In this document: positions 8,876 to 17,246 of the stretch, one piece after another | Layout of the letters: each line of letters starts with the position of its first letter | Position numbering within the stretch: position 1 is the first letter of the stretch | Virus record (IMG/VR): IMGVR_UViG_3300034071_002576 | Location: 1-64,000 of that record | Direction: 5' to 3' (one strand) | Source: a virus | DNA length: 64,000 nt | The notes under the pieces: generated by a model | Seen by the model: only the letters and a program-made list of their open reading frames with translations | What the model was told of the DNA's origin: nothing | Databases searched by the model: none | Made by a program: the position numbers and the translations under genes

Positions 8876-9278
8876 CGGCTATTCCGTCTATTCGAGAGCT
8901 AGCTTCTTCCAAGTCAATCACGTGGGCACTGAGTCCCTGATTCGACGCCAGCAAAACCAAAGCTTTGTCTTCTTTAGCTCCTACTTTTTGAACCAGTTCA
9001 ATGGTCTTAGCTAGAAACGCAGCTGTTTCGCTGTCGCAAATCTCCTCCGCCAGAGCCATATCCGTTTTTAGGTCGGCTACGCTCATGTAGATGCTTTTAT
9101 CCGGTTTGCTCGGGTTAAAGCACAGCGCGCCGGCTCCCGAAGCTTTTTTAAATTCTTGATACAGGGTCACAATATCGCCTGCAATCATTTTTGCCGCATT
9201 TAAACCTATACGGTTTTTAACTTCGGATTTACCGAACAGATTTTTAGCGAGCGTGTCGAGTTCTTTAGAGTTAGTCAT
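8856..9278 (-). CDS. hypothetical protein, 140 aa
   Basis: The frame is open further upstream, but the ATG at 9278 gives an 8-nt overlap with the upstream gene and avoids a long clash, so I chose it. The protein begins MTNSKELDTLAKNLFGKS and is helical. No motif recognised. It lies in a leftward block of regulators. Confidence 0.6.
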   Translation of the reverse strand: MTNSKELDTLAKNLFGKSEVKNRIGLNAAKMIAGDIVTLYQEFKKASGAGALCFNPSKPDKSIYMSVADLKTDMALAEEICDSETAAFLAKTIELVQKVGAKEDKALVLLASNQGLSAHVIDLEEASSRIDGIADAASRD

Positions 9279-9606
9279 TTTGATAGTTGGTGAAGTTCTG
9301 CCACGCGGATTCCAAGACTTTAGTCGCATCAAAGAGGAATGCGGAGGTATTGGTTTCCGTCGGATCAAGTTTGCAGTAATGAACGCCTTCAACCAGACCA
9401 GCAGTACCGCCGCTCGCAATGCCAGTATGAATAAGTTTATCGATAACCACAGGGGCGACGTTGAGCCTTGAAGCAACAGCTTTCTTACTAACAAACGCCG
9501 TGGTGACCTTGCTCGCTTTTGCATTTGAGATGATTTGAAGACTGGTGTCGATGTTGGTGAGAACTTCTATGAGCTTTTTAAAATCCTTTGTGATGTCAGA
9601 AGTCAT
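9271..9606 (-). CDS. HTH-containing hypothetical protein
   Basis: 111 residues. After a helical N-terminus, residues about 36-62 (VSKKAVASRLNVAPVVIDKL) look like an HTH of the kind found in phage DNA-binding proteins, followed by a loop and LFDATKVLES. Probable regulator. It is translationally linked to the next gene by overlap. Target unknown. Confidence 0.55.
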   Translation of the reverse strand: MTSDITKDFKKLIEVLTNIDTSLQIISNAKASKVTTAFVSKKAVASRLNVAPVVIDKLIHTGIASGGTAGLVEGVHYCKLDPTETNTSAFLFDATKVLESAWQNFTNYQND

Positions 9607-9746
9607 ATGGAATAGTAGGGAGGCCGCCCCATCACCGGGCGCCCGGCAATGCGGTTCGTTTACAAGTCGTAGGAAACGACAAAAACTACGACTACCTCCC
9701 AGGATACTGCGTAAGGGCCGTTCTTACCAGACGCAGCAAGCTGAGT

Positions 9747-10172
9747 CTAGGGAAGTCTCTCCCACTCTGCATTAGATACATCTTCTACAAACCTTAGTTT
9801 GTTGTTAAACCCGCTCTTGACTCTCTGTCGGATGTCCGATGCTTCGAAACGAGATCTGTGGTGATAAGGATTAACACATCCAATCGTGCCGCATGTTCTT
9901 TTTAGAGTGTTATTACCGATATCAGCTTTGAAAAAAGCGTAGTAAACGTTCTCAATCTTTAATCTTTTACCTTCTAACCTCAAGTGCGTAAAAGCTGATT
10001 TCCAGCATGTATAAAGATCCTGATTTTGTAAGGTTAGTTGTGCGAGGACGGCCCGTAATTCCGGTTTGACATCGTCTAGACACGGAAATACGGGCTCTGA
10101 ATCGATTTCTTTTAGGCAGTCTGAGCAAACGGTATCAGTTTTTTTGTGTGATTCTTTTTTGATACAGCTCAT
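9747..10172 (-). CDS. CVNPYH-type zinc protein (HNH-related fold?)
   Basis: 141 residues. An N-terminal CSDC pair and a later CGTIGCVNPYHH motif suggest zinc binding; the latter resembles the second half of some HNH/His-Me finger nucleases. Two more proteins in this window, at 10812 and 28595, share the CxxxxCVNPYH signature. Here no catalytic histidine is obvious, so a DNA-binding role is equally possible. It ends at an amber codon, and the same frame then stays open for 28 more codons to TAA at 9660-9662. It overlaps the upstream gene by 4 nt. Confidence 0.55.
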   Translation of the reverse strand: MSCIKKESHKKTDTVCSDCLKEIDSEPVFPCLDDVKPELRAVLAQLTLQNQDLYTCWKSAFTHLRLEGKRLKIENVYYAFFKADIGNNTLKRTCGTIGCVNPYHHRSRFEASDIRQRVKSGFNNKLRFVEDVSNAEWERLP

Positions 10173-10597
10173 AACAAGCTTTCTAGCTGCGAAACAAAAT
10201 CGTCAGGCTCTTCGATCAAAAGCTCAATCAGTTTTTCTACAGTTTTACGGACGTCTTTCGACGAAGTCTCGGTTGATTTACTTTCGTTAAGCATCAACCA
10301 ATACTTATGAGCATTTAAAAGATACAGATGCGTTTGTTTTGCTCGTAGAGCTTGAGTTTTCCAGCGATCAAACTCAAAACTACTGTTATGCCGACTGCTG
10401 CCTGTCTTTAATTCCAGTTCTCTAATCTCAATCTGTAGTTCGATATCCCGGATTGTGTACTCCGTGGACGAAATTTTAGCTTTGCACTCTTCGATGGACT
10501 CCGGTTGTTTGTTATCTGAGTAGATCCAAGCCGGTAGATTTTCAATAACGTATTTAGTGTCCCAGAGGCTGGGTTTAACGGGCACAGTGACGGTCAT
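10169..10597 (-). CDS. hypothetical coiled-coil protein
   Basis: 142 residues, rich in Glu, Lys, Leu and Ile. A predicted long coiled coil runs at about 35-100 (ECKAKISSTEYTIRDIELQI). No family recognised. Flanked by 4-nt overlaps on both sides, so clearly part of the leftward operon. Confidence 0.6.
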   Translation of the reverse strand: MTVTVPVKPSLWDTKYVIENLPAWIYSDNKQPESIEECKAKISSTEYTIRDIELQIEIRELELKTGSSRHNSSFEFDRWKTQALRAKQTHLYLLNAHKYWLMLNESKSTETSSKDVRKTVEKLIELLIEEPDDFVSQLESLL

Positions 10598-10815
10598 AAA
10601 TCTAAAATCTGCCTAATTAGAGTGTTGAAACGGCCGTTGACGCAGTACAGCACGTGATGTTCAAATGAAGTTTTGATGACCAAATCGTACTTAATAAGTC
10701 GATTTAAATCTCGTAAGATCTTGAGTTTAGAAGCTCCGAGATTGCCGATTAGGTCTGCTGTAGACAACGGTTGGTCTGATGTTAGCAGACCGATTAAGTC
10801 TCCGTAGTGCCTCAC
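10594..10815 (-). CDS. winged-helix-like small protein
   Basis: With the GTG at 10815 the start overlaps the upstream stop as GTGA, the classic coupled arrangement, and gives 73 residues that are essentially one winged helix (LSTADLIGNLGASKLKILRD then LIKYDLVIKT). An ATG at 10926 with a GAGG upstream would add 37 Gln/Pro/Glu-rich residues but overlap the neighbouring gene by 115 nt. I favour the GTG. ArsR/MarR-like topology is inferred; no ligand site is seen. Confidence 0.5.
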   Translation of the reverse strand: MRHYGDLIGLLTSDQPLSTADLIGNLGASKLKILRDLNRLIKYDLVIKTSFEHHVLYCVNGRFNTLIRQILDL

Positions 10816-11471
10816 GCAAGCACAGATTTTTTTATGTTCGTGATCGTTCGAAGAGATAAATTCCGGTTGTATTTGGATTTCAGGAGCTCCTGGATCGTTT
10901 TGTTCCGTATTTTGCGGGCTACCCATGTTTTGACGTCCTCTCTCATTTCAGGTGTGACTTTAGTCGCCGGGCTTGCGGCCAGCATCATGTGATACGGATT
11001 AACACATTCAGCCTCTCCGCATGTAGTCAGAATCTTATCGGCATCAGAAAGGGCGACGCTGTGGAATTTGGCGTAAACAAATCTTCTGGGTCTCATGATG
11101 GTCTTATCCGTAGAATCGACGAGACGCGCGAAAGTGCAGGGCAAGAAAATGTGCTGATCGGGTGTCAAGGCTAGACGGTTTTGCTTGAACCACACGGCGA
11201 CCTTGTCCGATGGGCTGCGGGCGGCGCGCAGCTCCTCTAAGCAGATCGGACAGGCGTAGACCCCGAGAACGGGATGGGACCGCTCTAGGTCGCTTGTCGC
11301 CACGTGGATGGTTTCGTGGCGGCCGCACTTGCAGTCCAGGCTCGAGACGTCACCGCGCTCCGCGACTCGGAATGAGTCCAGGGTGTAGAGCTTTGAGACT
11401 GGGCCTTCGGGGGCTTCGATGGGCGTCTGGACTAGCAAGCCCAGCACTGAGACGAGTATAGGGTTGAACAT
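10812..11471 (-). CDS. CVNPYH-type zinc protein with C-terminal HTH
   Basis: 219 residues from the ATG at 11471; a GTG at 11513 would add 14. Contains CKCGRH, CPICLEEL, then CGEAECVNPYH, and a C-terminal HTH-like tail (TIQELLKSKYNRNLSLRTI). Same architecture as the protein at 28595-29173: a metal-binding CVNPYH core followed by an HTH. The combination suggests sequence-specific DNA binding, possibly a nuclease or an inactive nuclease turned regulator. First gene of the leftward 8297-11471 block. Confidence 0.55.
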   Translation of the reverse strand: MFNPILVSVLGLLVQTPIEAPEGPVSKLYTLDSFRVAERGDVSSLDCKCGRHETIHVATSDLERSHPVLGVYACPICLEELRAARSPSDKVAVWFKQNRLALTPDQHIFLPCTFARLVDSTDKTIMRPRRFVYAKFHSVALSDADKILTTCGEAECVNPYHMMLAASPATKVTPEMREDVKTWVARKIRNKTIQELLKSKYNRNLSLRTITNIKKSVLA

Positions 11472-11831
11472 GGACGTACACCAAGTTGCACGGTGCTCAC
11501 CCAAGGATAGCACGGTGAACCCAGACCCTTCTAATTACTTTTTCTCTTAAGAGGGCTACTTAACGCAACTTGCCTGTCGCACTTGAGTCTCGGTTTAGCG
11601 GCTTAGTTACGTTATTTAATTAGGGTGTCGGTCGCATACGCACACTATTACCTAATTTAATTTTAAATATATTTATAAATCTCCGCAGACACGCAATTCA
11701 CGTTATATCGACCATCCTAAAAACTTTTTTTCGGTCCATTCGAGCACAGATCCAGCGTGGGTTCCGGTGTTTTTGGTAATTCTTAAGGTTCTCTGTTAAT
11801 ATTTGTGCATAACACACCTTAGGTGTTCCCT
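11472..11831 (+). promoter_or_regulatory. intergenic divergent control region
   Basis: About 360 nt between a leftward and a rightward unit. It contains TTAAGAGGGCTACTTAACGC (from 11547); the core GCTACTTAACG is repeated at about 40763 upstream of another leftward gene. It also has an A/T-rich stretch at 11650-11680 (TTTAAATATATTTATAAAT) and a TCTTAAGGTT motif near 11783. I see no tRNA or convincing consensus sigma-70 pair. Divergent promoters are inferred from orientation. Confidence 0.4.
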
Positions 11832-11996
11832 GTGAAGACTCTGACCGACCTGCCTTCTCCTGCGAATGAGAGCCCTGATGCCGAATTCTGGGCTGAGTGC
11901 CGTCGACGTGCTTTAGAGTGGAACATACCCGCCTGGCAGCTTGCTGAGGAGGGTTTTCAACACCCTGCCCTTGACGCGCGCACACGTAGGGGGTAG
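11832..11996 (+). CDS. small hypothetical protein, 54 aa
   Basis: GTG start (another in-frame GTG at 11823). The translation starts MKTLTDLPSPANESPDAEFW and continues ALEWNIPAWQLAEEGF, with balanced, protein-like composition. No obvious Shine-Dalgarno. It lies 32 nt before the double-HTH regulator. Function unknown. Confidence 0.45.
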   Translation: MKTLTDLPSPANESPDAEFWAECRRRALEWNIPAWQLAEEGFQHPALDARTRRG

Positions 11997-12028
11997 GATT
12001 CACATTCACATCAATTTAAGTTTTTAAA

Positions 12029-12373
12029 ATGTCAGAGACTCTGACCCCGGCTCAGCGCGAGTATCGCTTTCAGCAGCTTTATGAGATGTATATGGAGGGC
12101 AAGTCATACCGCGAACTCGCCGTCATTTTCAAAATCAGCGCCGAACGCGTCCGCCAGATTTTACATTCGGGCGTTAACGACACTCAATTAAAAGAACTGC
12201 GTCGTCGAATTGATAACCGGTGTATGAATACCTGGAGGGCAAAAGAAGTTTGTAACTTGCTGGATGCGGGTAACAGCTGCCGCAAGGTTTCTGAGATTTT
12301 AAATATCTCGATCTCAGCAGTTAAACGTGTTTCAGCCCGGCATAAGAAAAATGTTCCTGTACGCTTGGGTTAG
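12029..12373 (+). CDS. double helix-turn-helix regulator, sigma region 4-like
   Basis: 114 residues with two HTH units. Residues about 18-48 (MYMEGKSYRELAVIFKISAE followed by RVRQIL) match the sigma-70 region 4/LuxR-type pattern. Residues about 72-102 (LLDAGNSCRKVSEILNISIS) form a second, Hin/resolvase-like HTH. Likely a phage transcription regulator for the following structural genes. No region 2 is present, so it is not a complete sigma factor. Confidence 0.65.
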   Translation: MSETLTPAQREYRFQQLYEMYMEGKSYRELAVIFKISAERVRQILHSGVNDTQLKELRRRIDNRCMNTWRAKEVCNLLDAGNSCRKVSEILNISISAVKRVSARHKKNVPVRLG

Positions 12374-12438
12374 GTCAGAAACTCAACTTCCTCACGGATA
12401 TGAAGTAGACTCTTAGATTAGGAGGGTTGTTACAACAG

Positions 12439-13308
12439 ATGCCCGCGGAACTTAACAACCCGCCTTGTTTAGTTCACGGGTATCTTCCGCGTGCCCTTCA
12501 CGAAGAGAATTTTTTCGGCATCGTCACCGTTATTGACGAGATTATTTCAACAATCAGTGGCGTCGTGGGAACTACTTCGTTTGCTAGATGCCCTTATGGT
12601 TACGAAGCCAACTTTGGCGGCGTTGTACGTGCGCTGGAAGATCTAAACACTACTATAAGCGGTATCCAGGGCGGCGGAGGCGCAAATATCGCTGCCGGAT
12701 CTGGTATATACACAACTACAAGCGGTGACGTTACTCTTATTAACAGCGCTATTGTTGGCGGTTCTGGTGTTTATATCACTTATAGCGGCAGTTATGTAGA
12801 AGTTAATGCCAGCGTTACCAGTGCTTCCGGCATTGTCTACACCGCAGGTTCTGGTCTTTATCTATCTGACGGCGGCACTCGCTTTAATGCGCTGCGTACC
12901 GGTGGCGGGGTGACGGTATCTGGCAATCCGGCGACGCCTACCGCGAACGGAGATCTTTGGTTTGACACGAATCAGGGTCGTCTATTCGTGTACGCCAGCG
13001 GCAACGGGGTGTCCGATCCTGCGTGGTATCAGACCAATAGTGAAGCCTTCGTCCTTAAAGGGGAGCTTCCGCCGTCTGGGGCTGGCCTTAACGCGCCCCC
13101 TCGGGACGGCGCTGTTTGGTTCAACACTCTTGTCGGCAACCTGTTCGTTTACGACGCTGTGACGTCGGGTTGGTACGAAAGCGGCCCCTCCCGATCGTTT
13201 GCGTACGGATCTACCGCGCCAGCTCCTGCTACTGAAGGCGCTGGATGGTATTCAACGGCAGATAATACACTTAAGGTTTGGAACGGCAGTTCCTGGATTA
13301 CCACTTAG
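12439..13308 (+). CDS. tail-fibre-like protein with three terminal repeats
   Basis: 289 residues from the ATG at 12439, with AGGAGG 13 nt upstream; a TTG at 12427 is too close to that Shine-Dalgarno. The middle is rich in SGIYTTTSG-type beta repeats. The C-terminal half has three related units: GDLWFDTNQGRLFVY, GAVWFNTLVGNLFVY and GAGWYSTADNTLKVW, each ending in an aromatic W/Y segment. Such units are common in phage fibre heads and tips. Expected to be a structural adhesin. Expressed with the following small structural genes. Confidence 0.7.
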   Translation: MPAELNNPPCLVHGYLPRALHEENFFGIVTVIDEIISTISGVVGTTSFARCPYGYEANFGGVVRALEDLNTTISGIQGGGGANIAAGSGIYTTTSGDVTLINSAIVGGSGVYITYSGSYVEVNASVTSASGIVYTAGSGLYLSDGGTRFNALRTGGGVTVSGNPATPTANGDLWFDTNQGRLFVYASGNGVSDPAWYQTNSEAFVLKGELPPSGAGLNAPPRDGAVWFNTLVGNLFVYDAVTSGWYESGPSRSFAYGSTAPAPATEGAGWYSTADNTLKVWNGSSWITT

Positions 13309-13333
13309 ACTCTGATCGCATTTTTAGCTGCCC

Positions 13334-13462
13334 ATGGCTAAACCTAAAGGCGTCCTGAACAAGATTGAGTCCAAGCCCAAGACCACTTCGATCGGGTGTA
13401 GCGTCCTTTCTCGGCCTAAGCGTCGCGGCAAGAAGCGCTATCGCGGTCAGGGTAAGGGCTAA
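13334..13462 (+). CDS. small basic protein, 42 aa
   Basis: Begins MAKPKGVLNKIESKPKTTSI and ends KRRGKKRYRGQGKG; 15 of 42 residues are Lys or Arg. I recognise short basic proteins of this form (KTSIG...RPKxxxKKRYRGQG) beside structural genes in cyanophages. A nucleic-acid-binding or virion role is likely but unproved. Located between two fibre-associated genes. Confidence 0.6.
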   Translation: MAKPKGVLNKIESKPKTTSIGCSVLSRPKRRGKKRYRGQGKG

Positions 13463-13486
13463 ACTGTAATTATCTATAAGGTCGGG

Positions 13487-13876
13487 ATGGCTACGACAAG
13501 TTTTAGAGCTGGCGAATCCATCTCGGCCGGTCAAGCCGTTTATGTGACGGCTTCTGGTTTTTTATATAAAGCTAATGCGAGTAATTACACGCAAGCTTCC
13601 GTTGCCGGCGTGGCCATCGATAACGGCGCGCCTGGTTCTCTTGTGCGTGTGCAGTCTGATGCTGTTTATTCCAGTTTTTCTGGCCTAACACCCGGCGACT
13701 ACCGCTTTTTATCTATCTTAACTTCGGGTCAGCTGGTTTCTTACAGCGGATGGGCGGTTGAGCTAAACAGCACAGCACTGTCTGGTGCATTTCTCACTAA
13801 CGTTGGACGGAGTACGTCAACGACCAGCGTGGGCGTTGAAATCCAACCACCTGTTTTTGTTCGTAATCCTATTTGA
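13487..13876 (+). CDS. short beta-structured virion protein, paralogue of 57152-57655
   Basis: 129 residues. Reads ESISAGQAVYVTASGFLYKA, then GLTPGDYRFL, then VGVEIQPPVFV. The protein at 57152 has the same order (TAGATLLQGAPVYVSGTYAL, QLTPGQYYYL, LQVEIEPPV), so the two are paralogues placed at the head of two separate fibre blocks. Probably a small fibre or decoration subunit. Confidence 0.65.
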   Translation: MATTSFRAGESISAGQAVYVTASGFLYKANASNYTQASVAGVAIDNGAPGSLVRVQSDAVYSSFSGLTPGDYRFLSILTSGQLVSYSGWAVELNSTALSGAFLTNVGRSTSTTSVGVEIQPPVFVRNPI

Positions 13877-13922
13877 TGTCGGCGGTTTTACTGAAATTGT
13901 TTAATTAGTGAGTTGCGTATTT

Positions 13923-13928
13923 TATAAT
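13923..13928 (+). promoter_or_regulatory. TATAAT box upstream of S74 fibre gene
   Basis: Perfect TATAAT 46 nt before the ATG at 13974. No well-spaced consensus -35 is present. The same hexamer occurs just upstream of 20011, 57152 and 57685, all phage late-type genes, which supports a shared -10 element. Confidence 0.45.
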
Positions 13929-13973
13929 GACTTTTAGCGAACTCATTCGGCCCCAAAACGGAGTTTATTGACC

Positions 13974-15251
13974 ATGGGTAAGATTCGTTTAACGGGTGCC
14001 ACTAGCGGATATACCGAAATTCAAGCCGCCAGTGCTGCAGGTAACAACACTATTACTCTGCCCACGACAAACGGAGGTCAGGTAATTGTTAGCGATAGTT
14101 CTGGAAATGTAAATATTGATAGCGGTACTTTTTATGTTGATGCTTCGAATAACCGTGTAGGGATTGGCACTACGAGTCCTAATACGACACTAGAAGTATC
14201 AAGAGCATCAAACAATTTAGGCATAACAGAAGTTCTTCGTATTGGAGGAACTGCAGCAACCACTGGCGATGGCTACAAGCTAACTTTTTATCAAACTGCT
14301 ATAGGAGAATATGGTTACGTAGGATCTTATTACACTGGCGGGGTAAATTGGAATACCGTAGTCAATGGCAGCGCTGGCCTTGAGTTTAGGATTAACAACA
14401 GCGAACGCGCCCGCATTACATCCGATGGGAAGCTTTTAGTTGGCACGTCTACTGGTCCTTCTGACACAACTGTTCTTTTTTCTGGTAACGCGGGTGACGG
14501 TTCTACAGGGGACGGAAGGCTGCATCTAAATCGCGGTTCGACTCCTGGTAACGGGGTTCAGCTTGGAGCGCTTTATTTTTCAAGTAATAACGGAGCCAAC
14601 CAAGGCGCTTCCGTTGTTGCAGTAAGGGATGGCGGCACTTGGACTGCTGGAAGCAGCCATCCAACGCTCTTAAAGTTCTCCACTACCGCCGATGGAGCGA
14701 GCAGTCCGACGGAGCGGATGAGGATTGATAACGCTGGTGGCAGTGCATTTTTTGCCTCTAGCGTTACTGCAGTTGCAGCAAGGAACGCAGCGGCAGCAGG
14801 AACATCAACCTATAACATCGCCGGTCTTCATTCAGCCACAAGCACCACCAACGGAACGCTTTCTTTTGCTGTTTACACAAACGGCAATGTCCAAAACACT
14901 AATAACAGCTACGGCTCGCTTTCTGATGCCAAGCTAAAAGAGAACATCGTTGACGCTACTTCCCAGTGGTCTGACATCAAGGCACTTCAGGTCCGCAAAT
15001 ACAACTTCAAAGAAGAAACCGGCCAAGAGACCCACACCCAAATCGGCCTGATCGCCCAAGAAGCTGAGCTTGTTTCCCCTGGCCTTGTCAGCGAATCCCC
15101 CGACCGCGACGAAGACGGCAACGACCTTGGCACCGTCACCAAGAGCGTCAACTATTCGGTGCTCTACATGAAGGCAGTGAAGGCGCTGCAGGAAGCAATG
15201 GAGCGCATCGAAACCCTTGAGGCCAAAGTTGCAGCCCTTGAAGGCGTGTAG
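13974..15251 (+). CDS. tail fibre with C-terminal S74 intramolecular chaperone
   Basis: 425 residues from the ATG at 13974 (GGAG 10 nt upstream). The body has fibre repeats such as NNRVGIGTTSPNTTLEV and NSERARITSDGKLLVGTST. From about residue 317 the sequence SDAKLKENIV begins an endosialidase-type (peptidase S74) chaperone domain. This domain trimerises the fibre and normally cleaves itself off just before that Ser. It ends in a coiled coil (ALQEAMERIETLEAKVAALE). Sequence blocks are shared with the fibre at 58362 and the inverted fibre at 59747. Likely host-recognition protein. Confidence 0.85.
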   Translation: MGKIRLTGATSGYTEIQAASAAGNNTITLPTTNGGQVIVSDSSGNVNIDSGTFYVDASNNRVGIGTTSPNTTLEVSRASNNLGITEVLRIGGTAATTGDGYKLTFYQTAIGEYGYVGSYYTGGVNWNTVVNGSAGLEFRINNSERARITSDGKLLVGTSTGPSDTTVLFSGNAGDGSTGDGRLHLNRGSTPGNGVQLGALYFSSNNGANQGASVVAVRDGGTWTAGSSHPTLLKFSTTADGASSPTERMRIDNAGGSAFFASSVTAVAARNAAAAGTSTYNIAGLHSATSTTNGTLSFAVYTNGNVQNTNNSYGSLSDAKLKENIVDATSQWSDIKALQVRKYNFKEETGQETHTQIGLIAQEAELVSPGLVSESPDRDEDGNDLGTVTKSVNYSVLYMKAVKALQEAMERIETLEAKVAALEGV

Positions 15252-15260
15252 TCCTACTCT

Positions 15261-15301
15261 CTAGTCAACTTCTAATTTGATTCAAGTTTGAAGTTGGCTA
15301 G
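15261..15301. repeat. inverted repeat between convergent genes
   Basis: CTAG-T-CAACTTC and GAAGTTG-G-CTAG form an 11-bp stem with one mismatch and an 18-nt loop, between the fibre gene and the leftward glycosyltransferase gene. No U tract, so intrinsic termination is uncertain. It occupies the interval between two short sequences that also flank a small gene after the other S74 fibre (59478-59614). Confidence 0.55.
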
Positions 15302-15310
15302 TCACCTTCA

Positions 15311-16237
15311 CTACAACTTCTGAACTAGCTGAACCGTTTGGTGCTGCCAGGCAGTTTTCCATTTATCCCAAAATACTTTACATTCGTCTTGAATTTCTTC
15401 GTATAGATCTTCTTTTTCTATTTGCTTTATGAGATTTAAACAATCTTCCCAGGTGTTTTCGCACACAAAAGGAAGCGTGGACTCTCCGTAAAATACCCCA
15501 TGCCAATAAGAGGGATGTACGTGCCAATAACCCGTATTTTTTAAACACACAGGTATACAACCCGCCTCCAGTGCTTCATAGAGTCTGAACGAATCCATAC
15601 TGTCTTGTCCTGGGGGACAAAGTGCGTACTTACTGTTTTTTAGTAACTCTGCGTATTCTTTTGTACTAAGCCCATCTGCTGCGTTGAAACCGCTGCAAGT
15701 GTGCACTCTATAGGGTTCCAACTCTTTAAATTTCTCTATAACAGTTGCTCGATCTTTGTGCGGGGTTCCTGCGAACGACCACGCCAACTCGCGTTTTTCT
15801 TTTATCTCTAACTTTTTAACTAAACCAATTTTATAACCAAGCCCGAATATCGACACTTTGGGGTGCCCTAATAACATGGGATTTATATAATTTCTCATCA
15901 ACCCCACACAGTGAGGGTCGTGGAGCCACTCGCAAGGCTCTATAAGATTTTCGTCGCTCAATAGAACGATTGCATATTTTTTTCCTTTTTGCCTCAGTCT
16001 ATTTAAAACATCTCTATACGGCACTGAGTGATTACATATCAACACGGTGTTTTCGTCTGTTTTTATTTTATCTTTTTCGAATTCAACTTCTATGTAATCT
16101 TGGACTGGTTTAAATAAAAACCGTAACCAATCTATTTCCCACAGCGAGTGATCTTCCGTCAACCATTGCACTCTGGGTTTAACCATGACTTTTTGTGAGT
16201 CGCTACGAACTTTAGCGGCTATACCAGTGAACCGCAC
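15311..16237 (-). CDS. exostosin-like (GT47-type) glycosyltransferase
   Basis: 308 residues. The C-terminal half contains LKNSKYALCPPGQDSMDSFR followed by LYEALEAGCIPV, the characteristic nucleotide-sugar-binding segment of exostosin-type glycosyltransferases. The middle carries short Asp/His-rich segments. Such enzymes add sugars to glycans or proteins. Lying next to a fibre gene in a more A/T-rich stretch than its flanks, it may glycosylate virion proteins or alter host surface glycans, and looks like a recently gained gene. ATG at 16237 used; ATG at 16186 is an alternative. Neither has a clear Shine-Dalgarno. Confidence 0.7.
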   Translation of the reverse strand: MRFTGIAAKVRSDSQKVMVKPRVQWLTEDHSLWEIDWLRFLFKPVQDYIEVEFEKDKIKTDENTVLICNHSVPYRDVLNRLRQKGKKYAIVLLSDENLIEPCEWLHDPHCVGLMRNYINPMLLGHPKVSIFGLGYKIGLVKKLEIKEKRELAWSFAGTPHKDRATVIEKFKELEPYRVHTCSGFNAADGLSTKEYAELLKNSKYALCPPGQDSMDSFRLYEALEAGCIPVCLKNTGYWHVHPSYWHGVFYGESTLPFVCENTWEDCLNLIKQIEKEDLYEEIQDECKVFWDKWKTAWQHQTVQLVQKL

Positions 16238-16265
16238 TACAATTGAAACAGTTTGGGTGCGTTAG

Positions 16266-16625
16266 ATGGCCTGCGGCAAGCATTGTGTTCTGGAGCTTTA
16301 CCGCGCCTCTGCGCAGAAACTTAACGATGAAGCTTTCATTCGCGATGCCTTGGCTGAAGCTGCCCGCGTGTCTCATGCGACTCTGATCGATATTAGAACT
16401 CACTCTTTTGTGCCTCAGGGCGTCACTGGCTTTGCGTTGCTTGCCGAGTCCCACATCTCCATCCACACGTGGCCAGAACACGGCTACGCCGCCGTTGACG
16501 TTTTTACCTGCGGGGATAAGACTGACCCGGAATTAGCCTGTTCATTTTTAGCTAAGGCTTTCGAGGCGGCGTCTAACCATATTCTTACTCTTGATCGATA
16601 TCTGCCTGATTTAATTCAAGTTTGA
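16266..16625 (+). CDS. speD: S-adenosylmethionine decarboxylase proenzyme
   Basis: 119 residues, the usual length of the short prokaryotic SpeD. The self-cleavage motif LAESHISIHTWPEHGYAAVD is intact: Ser62 becomes the pyruvoyl group, with His67 and Cys82 at the expected catalytic positions. The enzyme makes decarboxylated SAM for spermidine synthesis. speD is a recurrent auxiliary gene in cyanophages. No other polyamine gene is seen here, so the product would feed the host spermidine synthase. It lies between a glycosyltransferase and an HNH endonuclease gene on its own strand segment. Confidence 0.9.
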   Translation: MACGKHCVLELYRASAQKLNDEAFIRDALAEAARVSHATLIDIRTHSFVPQGVTGFALLAESHISIHTWPEHGYAAVDVFTCGDKTDPELACSFLAKAFEAASNHILTLDRYLPDLIQV

Positions 16626-16668
16626 CTCCTTTTAACTAGCTAAACTTTCTTTGAGCCGCACACACTGA

Positions 16669-17064
16669 GTGGGCGAACAAGATTATGTCTTTGAACTCAA
16701 GTGTCTACAACGCAGTAAGGCTCGTAAACGATTCAGGAGAGACATTTTCGACGCTTGGAACTCTTGTGCTTATTGCGGACGTGAGAATCCGGACACTTTA
16801 GATCACGTAGTGCCGAAAGCTCGCGGAGGAACAACCGCTAGGAGTAACCTAATTGCATCATGTGCCTGTTGTAACTTAGCAAAATCTGATTTGCATTGGT
16901 TTACATGGTATCGCGCCCAAGAGTTTTGGACCCTTGAGCGCGAAAGTAAGATTCTTAAGTGGGTTAACGACAGCCACGAAGCCGTCGAATCCGCTAAGAC
17001 TTACACCGAACTGTGTCAAATTCCGTTACTTGAACCTAGTGTCAGTCCTTTGCCAGCCGCGTGA
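16669..17064 (+). CDS. HNH endonuclease
   Basis: 131 residues from a GTG. It shows the full HNH zinc-finger pattern: CAYCG, then LDHVVPKARGGTTARSNLIA, then CACCN and K. The DH pair and the following Asn are the catalytic and metal-binding residues. Related free-standing HNH nucleases in cyanophages act in homing or exclusion between co-infecting phages. Its 3' end overlaps the convergent small membrane-protein gene by 23 nt. Confidence 0.85.
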   Translation: MGEQDYVFELKCLQRSKARKRFRRDIFDAWNSCAYCGRENPDTLDHVVPKARGGTTARSNLIASCACCNLAKSDLHWFTWYRAQEFWTLERESKILKWVNDSHEAVESAKTYTELCQIPLLEPSVSPLPAA

Positions 17065-17218
17065 CGATACCGGCTAAGATCTCTACCACTCGGTAGTACT
17101 TAGCTACTGCTTCGTTATCTTTCTGAGTTGGCGTCAGGTTAACGATCAACAGCGCCACCCCGTGGATGGCGATAAGAATCTCGACCAGACTTTTAACGTT
17201 ACCTAGTAAGTTGTCCAT
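17042..17218 (-). CDS. small single-pass membrane protein, holin-like
   Basis: 58 residues from the ATG at 17218. A hydrophobic helix spans about residues 9-28 (KSLVEILIAIHGVALLIVNL), followed by TPTQKDNEAVAKYYRVVEIL. I recognise this layout (NLTPTxKDxEAV...YRVVEILAGI) as a short protein frequent in phages, often near lysis genes. With the two genes upstream and the endolysin at 18343 it may form the lysis cassette. Holin function is inferred, not shown. Confidence 0.65.
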   Translation of the reverse strand: MDNLLGNVKSLVEILIAIHGVALLIVNLTPTQKDNEAVAKYYRVVEILAGIVTRLAKD

Positions 17219-17246
17219 GTTTCCTGGGACTCTGTACCAAGTTTAC

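Noticed and set aside
9545-9775. Plus-strand ORF across the gap 9607-9746
   Set aside because: Crosses the 5' end of the HTH gene antisense, has Arg-rich shadow composition and no ribosome-binding site.
11698-12009. Minus-strand ORF of 103 aa
   Set aside because: Antisense to the better-supported small plus-strand gene at 11832-11996 and without a plausible start context.
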